Below, one piece after another: positions 47,845 to 59,141 of a DNA stretch of 64,000 bases (its first letter is position 1; every line of letters begins with the position of its first letter). The stretch comes from Poronia punctata (lineage: Eukaryota; Ascomycota; Sordariomycetes; Xylariales; Xylariaceae). Position numbers and translations under genes: made by a program. The stretch covers positions 1 through 64,000 of the forward strand of contig MU401552.1 in NCBI GenBank assembly GCA_022579005.1. Reading direction: 5' to 3'. Under the pieces are notes generated by a model. That model had not been told where the DNA came from. It searched no databases and saw nothing but the letters and a program-made list of their open reading frames with translations.

Positions 47845-49161
47845 ATGGCACCTCCTCAGGATCTTCCCCCCATGGCGTACCGCTTTCTCGGTCGCTCCGG
47901 CCTACAGGTTTCTGCTCTATCAGTCGGCGGCTGGTTGACCTATGGCGGCTACACAGAGCAAGGCAAGGCCTACTTACTTCAGAACACAAGTGAAGCCATA
48001 ATTCTAACTGGAATGCCTTCTTAGAAAAGTCGTTTGAATGCATGAAGGCCGCATATGACTGCGGAATCAACTTCTTTGACTGTGCAGAGTCCTATGCTGG
48101 TAAGAGCTCTCACTGCTCAGTACACCCAGTCCGGGCATTTCGTAATACCTGGCAATGGGGTTGCCGTCAATTGCAGTTGTTAATGATACGTTACTATATA
48201 GGGGGCAAGTCCGAAGAAGTTATGGGCCAGGCCATCAAGAAGTTTGGCTGGAAACGCAATGACCTCGTTATTTCGACCAAGGTACTTATATCTTTCTCCC
48301 TACTCCGACCTCCTATATCCCCCCTTTCACATCTCGACGGCGATTGCCTGACCAACCCCTATGAGGAGACACATGACTAAGTGACTATCGTAGCTCTACT
48401 GGGGTGGCCACAATGGAGATAATCCAGTCAACAACAAGGGCCTGTCTCGGAAGCACATTATCGAGGGAATGGACGCCTCGTTGAAGCGCCTGGGCCTTGA
48501 GTACGTGGATGTCATCTACGCCCACCGGCCCGACAGACAGACACCGATGGAAGAGACGGTCAGAGCATTCAACCACCTCATCAACACCGGAAAGGCCCTG
48601 TACTGGGGCACGTCGATGTGGAACGCCGACGAGATCGCTCAGGCCTGGCGTTACGCCGATAAACTAGGCTTGATCGGCCCTATTGTAGAGCAGCCCGAAT
48701 ACAACATGTTGAACCGCGAGAAGGTCGAGCTCGAATACGCACACCTGTACCGTGAGGTCGGCACCGGTCTGACCGTCTTCTCGCCGCTACGCCAGGGTCT
48801 CCTGTCGGGCAAATATCGCGACGGCATCCCCAAGGACTCTCGGTTCGCACAGGAGCAGGTTGAGTTCATTGCAGGCTGGTGGAAGCGGACGGGCAAGGAG
48901 AAGTTTGACGAGATCGTCCAACAGGTCAACCAACTCGAGCCCATCGCTAACGAACTCGGCATCAAGATGAGCACACTTGCGCTCGCTTGGGTATTGAAGA
49001 ACCCCAACGTCAGCTCCGCCATCACGGGCGCCAGCTCGGTCGACCAGATCTACGAGAATGTGCGGGCTGTTGCCGCTGTAGAAAGGCTGACCCCCGAGAT
49101 TATGGACAAGATTGATCAGATTCTCAACAACAAGCCCCCGGCGATTGTTGAGCGGTTTTAA
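47845..49161 (+). CDS. aldo/keto reductase, K+-channel beta-subunit type
   Basis: Exons 47845-47962, 48025-48099, 48202-48281 and 48394-49161 give 346 aa. The first intron starts with GC (AAG|GCAAGG) and ends TAG with a CTAAC branch motif. Taking it as GC-AG joins YGGYTEQ to EKSFECMKAAYDCGINFF exactly as the family requires. The AKR catalytic tetrad is Asp58, Tyr63, Lys91 and His135 (FFDCAESYAG, STKLYWGG, YAHRPD). The NADPH-binding end has SAITGASSVDQIYEN. Similarity is to AKR6 proteins, which reduce aldehydes and, in animals, form cytoplasmic channel subunits. In fungi they are soluble oxidoreductases of unclear substrate. The length is normal. Confidence 0.92.
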
Positions 49162-49542
49162 AGGGCGAAAAGGAATAGATCCGGAAGAATTATATAGGAG
49201 ACTAGATGTGCTCTTTTGGGTGCTAGAGGAACATTAACAATGAGAATAGGAATAGGGAAAGAGATACAGGGTGATATTAGACATCCATGTATATCGTCCT
49301 TCCAAGATATAATGAAATACTATGGAGTGGCTATGTATTGATATTTAGTTCGGCCCTCCTCATGTCAACACCAGGACGCTCCAAAAAAAAAAAAAAAAAA
49401 ACATCATGGCGGCGGCGTGACCACATTATGAACGTTGTCTCTCAAATCTTCCCTTTTTGAAAAAATATAGACTTGCCATCCCAACACTCTGCCGTGGCTG
49501 GTCCGACACAACTCTACACTATATACGGGTATATCCCTCTCA
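49162..49542. other. intergenic between convergent genes
   Basis: 3' flanks only. A 19-base A run lies at 49383-49401. No gene is recognised. Confidence 0.5.
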
Positions 49543-50022
49543 TCAGACCGAAGATGTACGCAGAGCAGCTCTCGGGGGTTGTCGTATTTCAATACTCCTA
49601 GTCCTACCCATCCCTTCCGCCGCCGTCCCTCTCCCCGTCCATATCTCCCTCAACACCCGATCATATCCCGGGGGGCTCCTCCTCGTCGCCGGCGCTGCCA
49701 TAGCCTGCGTATACGTGGCTGCAACATGTTCAGGCGGTTTATAAGCAGGGGGGGCCTCGCCTAGCTCATTAAGACCTTCATCCATACTCGTGGCAGCAAT
49801 GCCGAGACCCAACCGTCTGGGTCTAACGCGACGTCTGGGCCAGCTACCCGTACCCGCCTCGAGCTCGTGTTGCTGTAGATGCAGTAAGCGCCTCTTCCGT
49901 CTGTACCGATAGCAGGTTATCAGGACGCAGAATAGGCCGAAGCCGATTATGGGAACTAGGACGTAGGCGAATGGGGTTTGGGTTCGCCCGCTGGCTTCTT
50001 CTTCTTCTTCGGGGGAGGACAT
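49543..50022 (-). CDS. single-pass membrane protein, 159 aa, unknown function
   Basis: A single exon from ATG 50022. The first 15 residues are acidic (SSPEEEEEASG) and are followed by one hydrophobic helix (about 18-38, FAYVLVPIIGFGLFCVLIT). A strongly basic stop-transfer stretch (YRYRRKRRL) places the C-terminus in the cytosol. The tail contains a second basic run (RRRVRPRRLGLG) and a PPAY motif in GEAPPAYKPPEH, a ligand for WW domains of Rsp5/Nedd4-type ubiquitin ligases. There is no signal peptide. Short type-III membrane proteins with PPxY tails often act as ligase adaptors; that role here is inference. Confidence 0.7.
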   Translation of the reverse strand: MSSPEEEEEASGRTQTPFAYVLVPIIGFGLFCVLITCYRYRRKRRLLHLQQHELEAGTGSWPRRRVRPRRLGLGIAATSMDEGLNELGEAPPAYKPPEHVAATYTQAMAAPATRRSPPGYDRVLREIWTGRGTAAEGMGRTRSIEIRQPPRAALRTSSV

Positions 50023-51435
50023 GATGGTGTTTGTATCGGGGTCTGGTATTATTTATATCTATTTTAATAAGGTATGTGATGGAACTTTCTTTTTACTCGA
50101 TAGGTCGACACGCGTGGCTGGGTGGAGTGAATGACTAAAAATAATAATCCAGGGAGGTAGGATATAATGGGCTCTTGTCATTCTCCGGAGCCGGAGCTAA
50201 CGTGTCTTCGTCTTCCGGAGTCCCCGGTCCTTTTGTCCCAGGTACCGGCCGGGACTAAGGAGGTAGAATCTGCTCAGTTCGGCCCTTGCCAGCTCGGTAT
50301 GTTGGCAGGTAGACAAGAAGACTGGAAATGGTAGATGGACATAGTCTTACGGCACTTCTGGAATAATACACAGAAGCATGTATCTCAGTTTTCGTTTGTT
50401 AAATAAATATGGATGCGCATCTATGGAAAGAAACAGTAGGTAGGGACTAGGTTGGGTAAGTAGATAACTCGAAACTACCTACCTAGCTGCCTACATTTTA
50501 CATGTAGACAGGTATTCATTCTTTGTCCCCCTCGATTGCGAAGGAGGTAATGTATATGTCACGCGCACAGACAGGACAAATAGAACGAGCCGATTGAACC
50601 GTTATAGCGTCTGGAAAAGTTGGGGGAATACGACATCAGATTCGACTCTATGACGTATATCTTATTGATTTTAGAGACAAGAAGTATATAAAACCAGAAA
50701 GACAACTAAGGTACTCACCTAGCTTGGGACGAGATGATGGATGATTTATATGTCTCACAGTGCAACTATTGACTTTCCCACGTTTTCTCATTCCAGGAAC
50801 AATTGGAAGCTACCTTAATCTTAGACTTCATTATTGTTCCTGTGTAAAGGAAAGACCAGATTTGCTTGTCCAACGTTGGACCGGAAGTCGGAGGGGTAGG
50901 TAAGACAGGTACAAGTATCAGGGGATTCCAAATCGCATGAGAAGTTGTAGACAGATCTTACTTGTAGGTCACCTTATTGCTTTGGGTGCTTTCCTTTGCG
51001 TAACAGACGTGTGGATTAAATATACGTTTCTAGGTAGAGGTACCACCAATCGTTTTCGAAGACGGCAAGTACAACAAAGGATGAAAAAGTCAATCTGTTA
51101 AACCTTGACTGCCTGGAGGTGGGTAGATATTTGTTGTGCGGGGATATGAGTCTACACGTACATTTTATATGCACTTACAAGTCATTTCCAACAATTGGCG
51201 TATCGTCAGCCACTCTCTGCAGCACTTTACGAGTAGGTACGACACGCAGACCACTTGCACTCTTACGCGTTTCATCTGCTACCTTTGATACCTCATATTT
51301 GCCGTCGACTAAACACCAAGTGACCATCCATAAACTAAATATACGGCCTATCAAGTGAATTCCATAAAGAAACAGTAATCCGGCATTAAAACTATCAGCA
51401 ACATCCACCCAGAGAGCACCCGTCGACGTAACAAT
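50023..51435. other. intergenic between divergent genes
   Basis: No gene is recognised in 1.4 kb. There are several TACCTACCTAGC / AGGTAGG-type motifs, for example near 50440-50490. Confidence 0.5.
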
Positions 51436-51837
51436 ATGGTTCGAGCAATCAAAGGTAACGTACCTACTTATCCACTACTGAATAGACCCATCTTCAAATC
51501 TCCAGTACCCATCATCATGTGGCTGACCGACAAACCCCATCAAAAAAGGCACATTGATAGAATGCGACCCATCAATCAAATCCATCATCGTAAACATCGA
51601 TAGCGAAAAGAACGATTACATCATCGAAGACCTCGATGATACCCATCTCTTGATAAAAGATGTAATGATTGCGCAGTTGAAAGCCAAATTGGAATTGGTA
51701 GGTGAACAGAACAGAACTGAACTGAAATACTAAAGACAAAACAAGCATTGCTAACTCGTCTTTTCTTACAGAAACTCAAGGAGAACGCGCCCTTGGGAGA
51801 AGACGACTCTGGGTCTGATCGTGACACTAGAAAATAG
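51436..51837 (+). CDS. TFB5: TFIIH subunit TFB5 (GTF2H5/p8)
   Basis: Three small exons, 51436-51454, 51549-51697 and 51772-51837, encode 77 aa. Junctions are AAAG|GTAACG...AAAAAG and TTG|GTAGGT...TTACAG. The protein begins MVRAIKG, continues TLIECDPSIKSIIVNIDSEK, has the helix HLLIKDVMIAQLKAKLELKL and ends in an acidic Asp/Ser tail. It corresponds to Tfb5, which stabilises the Tfb2 (p52) subunit and stimulates the Ssl2/XPB translocase in nucleotide excision repair and Pol II initiation. Length is normal for the family (about 70-75 aa). Confidence 0.93.
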
Positions 51838-52148
51838 GAACATCTTTTGTGGTACCTTCAACCGCCATGAGTTTTCTACCCTTCGCACGTCTACTATGCA
51901 GGCTAAATGTCGATTGGGTGATAAGGCACTATCTGGTCATACCAATAATGCTAGGGCTATAACAGGACTCAAGGGCGTTTGTTTTCATAGATATGGTTAA
52001 TACATGACGCCTACGATATGTGTTTTATTACAAAAATGACCCCTCAAGACAGGACACGGAGCAATGTATTCTTTTTCTTCCCCGCCATTACGTATCGAAA
52101 GACAGTCCATGACAACACCAGTCTATAGATCTCGTACATGAGAAATTA
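51838..52148. other. intergenic between convergent TFB5 and isomerase
   Basis: 3' flanks only; nothing else recognised. Confidence 0.5.
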
Positions 52149-53171
52149 TTATAGCTTCTCAAACGTGGGCTTCGTTTTCTTGAGGCCTGAAAGCATAGCA
52201 GCCGACACGTCCTTTGACTGAAGCATACCAGAATTCCAAACGGCAGTGTAGCGAAGACCTAGAGATTCATTGATTAGCAGACCACCACATTTCTCAAGTT
52301 TTGTCACGAAAAAAAAGGGTGGGTGGAGAAAAAGAGAAAAACTCACTCTCTGCGACCGAGTGATCCCTCGCATGATTTAAAATCTCCTTAGTCCCCTGCA
52401 CAGCAACCGGACTCTTTGAAGCGATAAGCGCCGCCAACTTCGTCGCCGCATCGACAGCAGCGGCCTTATTCTCAAGGACCCTGCTCACGAAGCCGACAGC
52501 AAGCGCCTCCTTGGCATCGAAGAATCTAGCCGAGAGACACACCTCCTTGACCCAGGAATGATTCCCCACGACTTTCGGCAGTCTCGTCAGGGTGCCGATA
52601 TCTGCAGCGAGACCGATATCGACCTCTTTGACCGAGAACTTGGCGTCTTGGGAACATATCCTGATATCAGCACAGCAGGACATGTCGATTGCCAAGCCGA
52701 TGGATATGCCGTGCAGAACCACGATGACAGCTAGTTATTCACAATATCAGTAAAACCTATCCCCTCACGAAAAGAATCCCAATTAATTGAGTAAATAAGG
52801 TAAGACATACGCTTCTCGCACTTCTCAATAGACGTAATACACTCCTGAAACTCATAAATATGTCTCCTCACCCTGGTAGCAAACCTGCTCCCGTCCGTGA
52901 CCCCATCCTGCGTCAACATGCCGCCCTGGCTCGCGGCCTGGACATCCAAGCCTGCGGTAAAGGCCTTATCTCCGACGGCGGAGAAGACGACGACGCGGAC
53001 GTCCGGGTCGTGCGAGAGTTTCTTGAATATCTGGCCCAGCTCCAGCCACATGGCCTCGAAGAAGGCGTTTAGCTTCTCCGGCCGGTTGGTCTGCACGTGC
53101 GCTACATATTCGGCCGGGGACGAGATGAGGAAGTGTTTGAATGTGTCGTAGCCGGATAATGAGGATGGCAT
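52149..53171 (-). CDS. enoyl-CoA hydratase/isomerase, dienoyl-CoA isomerase type
   Basis: Exons 53171-52811, 52730-52347 and 52258-52149 give 284 aa. The crotonase fold shows RPEKLNAFFEAMWLELG, FSAVGDKAFTAGLDVQAAS (first oxyanion loop) and VIVVLHGISIGLAIDMSCCA (second). SVKEVDIGLAADIGTLTRLP follows, with the Glu and Asp acidic pair typical of delta(3,5)-delta(2,4)-dienoyl-CoA isomerases. These enzymes move double bonds so that unsaturated fatty acids can enter beta-oxidation in peroxisomes or mitochondria. The C-terminus is FEKL, only loosely like a PTS1 signal, and the N-terminus is not a clear presequence, so location is uncertain. Length fits Ech1/Dci1 relatives. Confidence 0.9.
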
Positions 53172-54717
53172 TTTTGTGGTAGGTTTTATTACCTTTTTTT
53201 ACGGGAATATTACAACAGATTTTATTATTAATGAAGAAATTGATTGGTTTTATATATCTAACAGTATATGGCGCGTTGCTTTTTACTTGATGATGCTTTG
53301 TTTTATACGTGTTGATAGGTTACCTTGGGTTGCAGGCCAGAGATGCCGAGGTCTGTTGGAGGGGCTTGAGCCGAAATGGCAACTCCTGAGTGTGGCTAGT
53401 GTACGCACAAGCCTCATCATGCTGCCTACCCAGACGATTTACTCAATAATATCCGTATTCAGTATTCTTGCACAACATGATCGTTTTATCGTCAAACATG
53501 CTCGGGACAAGCCCTGTGGTTTAATACGGTTATTTATCCGGGGGAACTTATGCCAAACGGCTATGATTGCTGTCTGGAGGTTGAAATTGGATCATCTATC
53601 AAATAAGCGGGCATGGTCAAGATGTCGCTGTCCCGGTTGTCCCAACAAAGATGTATAACGCCCCCCCTTGCGGAAACCTCCGGGACGAGTCGAAACGGGA
53701 GGAAAGGGGTGTGATGGTCGTGACATCCTATTCAGAAGCACTACCTACGGAATAGACAAGCCTCTATCAGGTTGTCAGATTCGGTGTTAACTTTTTAGAG
53801 TACGTGAGCGTCGAGCTTGCCTCTTGGCCGCAAGTTATTATGCGTTTTCCTCCTTCCAATTTCCTGGGACGGGGAGGTAGGTAGTAACTTCCCACTAGGC
53901 AGTATTTAACAGTGTTCTATATTGGAAACAGTGCTGGATGTTTCCAATGTAAAGAGTCGAGTATGTCCTCACCTTCCCATACCAGTCAGTCAGTAAACCG
54001 GTGCAGAACGTACAGACCTCGGGAACCTCTAGTCAGCGGGTTGAGCGTCGACAGATATCATAGACACACGGTGAACCATGATATCTACCATCAATTCTTC
54101 TAGGCGTTGCTACCGGGGCATCTACAACATGCAAGGCGTGTTGTGGCTTCCTCCTCACCAGACACTATTGACGTAGCCCTACGGAGCACATAAACAGACT
54201 GTTGAGCTGGCAGGATCGACTTTGCAAATTTGGCAAAAGGGCATTGCTCTTATACTATATTCTCGAGAATTTCTGTATGATATAAGTCAACAATATACCG
54301 GTCGTACTCTAAGCATAAGTAACCTATATCACTTGCTTTTCTTTTTATTTGAAGTCGACTCCTAATAGGTGACAGCGTCGGAAAGCTTTACAAGTACTTG
54401 TAGGTAAAATTCATATCGCACAAAATCCCACAGAAAGCTTAGACCTGTTTAATGCGCCAACCAAATATAGTAAGGTGCATCACTAGACAGGGCCTAGCAA
54501 GTCTAGGCAGGGCGGAAGTCTGGGGTCCTAGTCACTCCTATACCAATCACAGGCAAGTTTGAAATGTAGCTTCCTGAGCTTCACGTACTCGTACATCTGT
54601 AGCTCAAAGCTTAACATTTTCAAACATGCTCTTTATGTGTAATACCAGGCAATAGGTTCCAAGTCTTGATATCTCGGTCTGAGGAGTACCGGTAAGACTG
54701 GTAGGCTTAGTTGCAAC
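53172..54717. other. intergenic between divergent genes
   Basis: 1.5 kb without a recognised gene. One 160-codon open frame (53176-53658) lacks an ATG start and has no domain or composition that supports it. Confidence 0.5.
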
Positions 54718-56526
54718 ATGACCTCTCAATCGAACAACGTTGTCGGCGCTGGGAGCCGATCCTCGTCCAAACCGAACACGACAACCAAAACGAGTTCGGC
54801 AGTACATGGAGCATCATTACTCATCATCCTCCAGATAGCTTCCCGGGCCATCACTTTCATCGCCAACCAGCTCTTACTACGCTTCTTAACCGCCCAGCTT
54901 CTCGGAGTCTCGGCCCAGCTAGAAGTTTACTACCTCTCCGTACTCTTCTTCGCCAGAGAAAGTCTGCGCGTCGCCGTACAGCGGCAGGGGAACGGAGACG
55001 AAGAGGGACGGGACAAGGCGAGCGTAACGGATAGTCAATCCGTCGTCAACATAGCCCATCTATCACTCCTTTTGGGCTTGGCATCATCTCTAGGTCTCGG
55101 TTGGGCATATCTGCGTTACGTCGACTCGGCCACTGCATCAACGCCATATTTAGACACTGCTCTATACATATATGGCATCGCCGCCCTAGTAGAGCTCTTA
55201 TCCGAGCCAGCCTTTGTCGTGCTGCAACACCGACTGCGCTTCGGACCACGCGCTGCAGCCGAATCCATCGCCACTTTTCTCCGCTGCCTCGTCACTTTCG
55301 CCGCCGCAAACTGGGGCTGGAAACAATCTCTGGATCTGGGCGTTTTGCCCTTTGCCCTAGGCCAACTCGCCTACGGCACTGGATTACTTGCCATTTACGC
55401 ATGGTACGGAGCCGGTCTAGCCGGCAGCGAAGGCTTCTCCCTCTTGCCCAAGTCCCTACAGCAAAATAAATCCAGCTATGCCCTAGGATATTTCTTCACG
55501 CCCTCTCTCCAACTAGCCTCGAGTCTCATGTCCCAATCTCTCGTCAAGCACGTACTCACACAAGGCGATACTTTTCTCGTATCCATCCTTTCCGACCCGC
55601 CATCACAAGGTGTTTACGCATTAGCCAATAATTACGGCAGTCTGTTGGCTCGTCTCGTATTCCAGCCTATCGAGGAGAGCAGCAGGAATTACTTCAGCAA
55701 GCTGCTCTCATCGCAGTCTTCAGACAATGATGAGAAGACGAAAGATGGAGACAGAAAGATAGCAGTTGCCAAAGCACGCACCGATCTTCAAGCACTACTA
55801 AAATTTTACCTTCTCCTCGGCATCGTCGTCGTGACCATCGGCCCTTACGCCGCACCACTTCTCGTGCAGATTGTGGCAGGGCCCCGATGGTCCGGTAGTG
55901 GCGCCGGCGCTGTACTCGCCAGGTACTGTTTATACATCCCTTTACTAGCGGTCAACGGCGTTGCCGAAGCGTTTGTGTCATCCGTCGCCACCAAGTCCGA
56001 AGTTCATCGCCAAAGTCTATGGATGGGCCTGTTCAGTCTCGCTTTCGCCGCTGCTGGGTTTGTCTCGTTGCGCGTTCTTGACTTGGGCGCTGCAGGCCTG
56101 GTATATTCCAACGCAATCAACATGCTATGTCGGATCGTGTGGAGCGGTGGCTTCATTTCTCGGTATTTTGCCCGCCATGGTGTCGAGTTTGGATGGCGCG
56201 AACTTGCACCGAATGGACTGGCAGTTTGTGTGCTAGGTGCTGCTACTTTCTGGGGTACTTTGTCGAGGGCTGGTATTTCCCTAGGCGAGGCATCGCCACA
56301 TGTTTTCCAGGATCTCATCACCGTGGGAATTGTGGCGGTGCCCTACGTTGTGCTCATGTAAGTTCACATTTCTCAACACGCTTGGTAGCCATTACATACC
56401 GCGTACCTCTTATCACACTTGATTCTAGTCGAAACGCGCTGCTGACCGCTATCTAGTGCTTACACTGAACGTCTCTATCTCACGGAATGCTACCGCTCTA
56501 TACGTGGACGTCGTGCCACAACATGA
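54718..56526 (+). CDS. RFT1: RFT1, ER lipid-linked oligosaccharide translocation protein
   Basis: Exon 54718-56357 is spliced to a 70-nt exon 56457-56526 (donor GTAAGT, acceptor CTATCTAG, CTGAC branch motif), giving 569 aa. The polytopic protein has the Rft1 signature ASRAITFIANQLLLRFL near the start, then FARESLRVAVQRQ, ALYIYGIAALVELLSEPAFV, and YALANNYGSLLARLVFQPIE with ESSRNYF. The short last exon supplies ERLYLTECYRSIRGRR, matching the family's C-terminus; reading through the donor would instead stop after VVLM. Rft1 is needed for Man5GlcNAc2-PP-dolichol to reach the ER lumen for N-glycosylation, although its flippase activity is debated. It is tail-to-tail with DBP3, 108 bp apart. Confidence 0.95.
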
Positions 56527-56634
56527 GCCTCCGAACTCCGTCCCTTTCTGCTAGGTAAAATCCCAAAGATGAATATACGATGATTTCTTAACCCTCTATA
56601 CATCCGTGCCAACGGTCTTCTACATGACTCGATT

Positions 56635-58549
56635 CTAGTCATCAAATGTGATTTTCGTGCCCTTCTTTGACATGTCGACGTCCTTGAAGAAGGCACCATA
56701 GGTGCTGTGTGCCTTTTTCTTGACAGTGGTGCCAAACTTGAGCAATTCTTCCGGGATCGGCTGACCGGCTGCTTTGAGGATATTGACAAGTCTAATGGGG
56801 AAAGCAGTCAGTGGCTGGTTAAAGAAAGGGTGAAGAGGCGTGTGGGTTGGTGCTTCTCGGCGGACTTACTCTCCAGAGTGGGCCTTGTCGTGTTCTGTGA
56901 ACAGGGTGATGGCGAGACCTGTCTTGCCTGCACGTCCTGTTCGGCCGATACGATGCACATAATCCTCGATGGTAAGAGGGAACTGGGTGGCTTCGAGTTA
57001 GAGTGCTGCCATGGGCGGAATTGAGGTAGCGGCAGGAATAAAAACAGAGGGTGAAACTTACCGTACAGTTGATTACGAGCTTAACCTCGGGAATATCCAA
57101 GCCTCGAGCAGCGACATCTGTAGCCACCATGACAAGCGTCTTGCCTGTCTTGAAGGCCTCCAGACTTCGTGTACGTTGCTCCTGCTTCAAATCGCCGTGG
57201 ATACCAACGACGTCAATGCCGCGCTGCTGTAAGAAGCCCTCCACTCTGGTAGCTTCTTTCTTGTACAGGCAAAAGACCAAGACTCTTTCCCCTTTGGGAT
57301 GAGCCTTTAGAAGTTGCAGAAGCCGTTGTTCCTTTGCTCGCTGGTCAACAACCTCGACGCGTTGTTCAATCCTGATATTCGCTTGGAGGTCGCCACTCTC
57401 GTTACCACCGATTTGGATCCGGACCGGCGAATTCATGAATGTCAGAGCCAGAGCCTGTACGCTTTGCGGCCACGTCGCCGTAAACATGAGTGTCTGTCGC
57501 TCGCTCTTTTTAGGCGTGTGTCCGATGATCTGCTTGATATCCTCCTCGAATCCCTTATCCAGCATTCGATCGGCTTCGTCGAGCACCACGAACTTGGAAT
57601 TATCTAATCTGATAGCACCTTCTTCTAAGAAGTCCTTGAGTCTACCGGGCGTGGCGACGATGATATCGGCCTTGTGGAGGAGATTTCTTTGGGTATCTTT
57701 TGATGCGCCGCCGTACACACAGACAGTGCTTAACCCGACGAGGTCGCTGAGTCTGGAAAGCTCGTCATTGGTCTGCATGGCGAGTTCGCGCGTGGGCGAG
57801 ACCACAATAGCGCGTATCCTTCCGCCAGACTTGGTCTTGGGCAAGTCGAGAACGGTATTGACCAGGGGCAGACCAAACGCAATAGTCTTGCCTGAGCCGG
57901 TCTCGGCCACTCCGACAATATCTCTTCCTGCCAGACCAAACGGCCATGACGCGGCTTGGATAGGTGTCGGGGTCTTGAAAGAGGCAAAGGGATTCTTGGC
58001 GATCAACTTGCTAGGAGGCAGATTCGAGAATTCCATGATGGGCTGGAGGGGCTTGTCGGAAAGGGGGTCGACGACGGTGATTTGGTGTTTGCTGAGGAAT
58101 CCGGCGACTTCGGTTTCAGAAGCGGTTGGGGCGGCGGCTGCTGCATGGCCGTTTGTCGTCGTGCCGTTCGTTTCTACGGGTTCGACATTTCCGTTTTCTT
58201 TCTTTGAGCGCTTCTTTTCCTTTTTATCCTTCTTCTCTTTCTTGGGTTTCTCTTCTGTCTCTACACCCTCCTCGCCATTCTCGGTCGGCTTCTTCTTTTC
58301 TTTCTTGTCCTTTTTGCTCTTCTTCTTCTCCTTCTTCACCTCGACCTGTTCATGTTCCTCTTCCGGCGCATCCTTATCCTCGGTCGAGACAGGTGTAGTA
58401 ACAGAGACAGATACTTCTTCTACCACTTGTTCTTGAACCAACTTCGCCTTGCGGTCCTTCTTCTCCTTCTTTTCCTTCTTGGACTTCTTGCGGGGCAGAT
58501 TAGCCTCTACCTCTACTTCGGCGTCGTCGAGGATATGTTTTTTCGACAT
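56635..58549 (-). CDS. DBP3: ATP-dependent RNA helicase DBP3 (DEAD-box)
   Basis: Exons 58549-57062, 56982-56870 and 56791-56635 give 585 aa. ATG 58549 is the first Met of the frame. The first ~150 residues are a Lys/Glu-rich nucleolar tail ([30 protein letters not shown]). The helicase core has the Q motif (TPIQAASWP), Walker [27 protein letters not shown], and TAT in the FTATWP form typical of Dbp3. Domain 2 has [15 protein letters not shown] and [13 protein letters not shown], completed by the second exon. The C-terminus ends KGTKITFDD. Dbp3 assists early pre-rRNA processing at the A3 site and 60S assembly in the nucleolus. Length and order are normal. Confidence 0.95.
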
Positions 58550-59022
58550 GGTTTTTTTTGGTTTATATCGCCGCAGGAAAGGAATTGGTTTGTTCAATGG
58601 GAATAGAGAATCAAACACAATCCGCGACTCTTAAGACTAGAGAATTGCGATTGTGATTGCGATTGCGACGGCACCACAGGTGGGACGGAAAACAGTACAG
58701 AGGTATGTAAAGTAAACTATGAAAAATAAGATGGGGCAGGCGATTAGATAAGGTTGGTGATAAGCCGTGATAAGAATTCCCCCAAGGCCAAGGGTGCTAC
58801 GAGTATTGTACCGACAAATTACAATGATGGGCCCTCACCATCCCGAAAACCACTGTCAATAACTTGGTCCGTTAAGTGATAGACAACAAGGTTCTCGATG
58901 GAAAGGAATGGTCACATGTAGACAGATCCATCATGAGGTGAAGCAGATATCAGATATACTTGACTACAACCGCGGAAACGGACAGAATACATACATATAC
59001 GGCAATTAAAACAAAGACTAAT
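58550..59022. other. upstream region of DBP3 and 5S gene
   Basis: Contains a short GCGATT-type repeat near 58640-58670, close to the DBP3 start. No gene is recognised otherwise. Confidence 0.5.
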
Positions 59023-59141
59023 ACGTACGACCATAGGATGTAGAGAACGCGGGGTCCCGTCCGCTCCCCCATAGCTAAGCTACATACCGCCAGATCAGTA
59101 GTTGGGTCGGTGACGACCAGCGAATCCCTGGTGTTGTACGT
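59023..59141 (+). rRNA. 5S ribosomal RNA gene
   Basis: The 119-nt segment starts ACGTACGACCATAGG and continues with the fungal 5S landmarks GGGTCCCGTCCGCTC, AGTAGTTGGGTCGGTGAC and CCAGCGAATCCC, ending GTTGTACGT. The first and last nine bases pair as helix I. Compared with the common fungal ACATACGAC / GTTGTATGT, both strands have changed (A-U to G-C), so pairing is kept. The internal Pol III control region is present and a T run follows. Single dispersed 5S genes are typical of filamentous ascomycetes. It is probably functional, although parts of the middle differ from the usual consensus. Confidence 0.93.

Noticed and set aside
53176..53658. 160-codon plus-strand open frame
   Set aside because: No ATG start (begins at GTG), mixed hydrophobic composition without a domain, and lies in the promoter of the isomerase gene.
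57435..58436. 333-codon plus-strand open frame
   Set aside because: It is antisense to the Lys/Glu-rich end and helicase core of DBP3. The Phe/Ser-rich product mirrors the AAG/GAG codons of the real gene.
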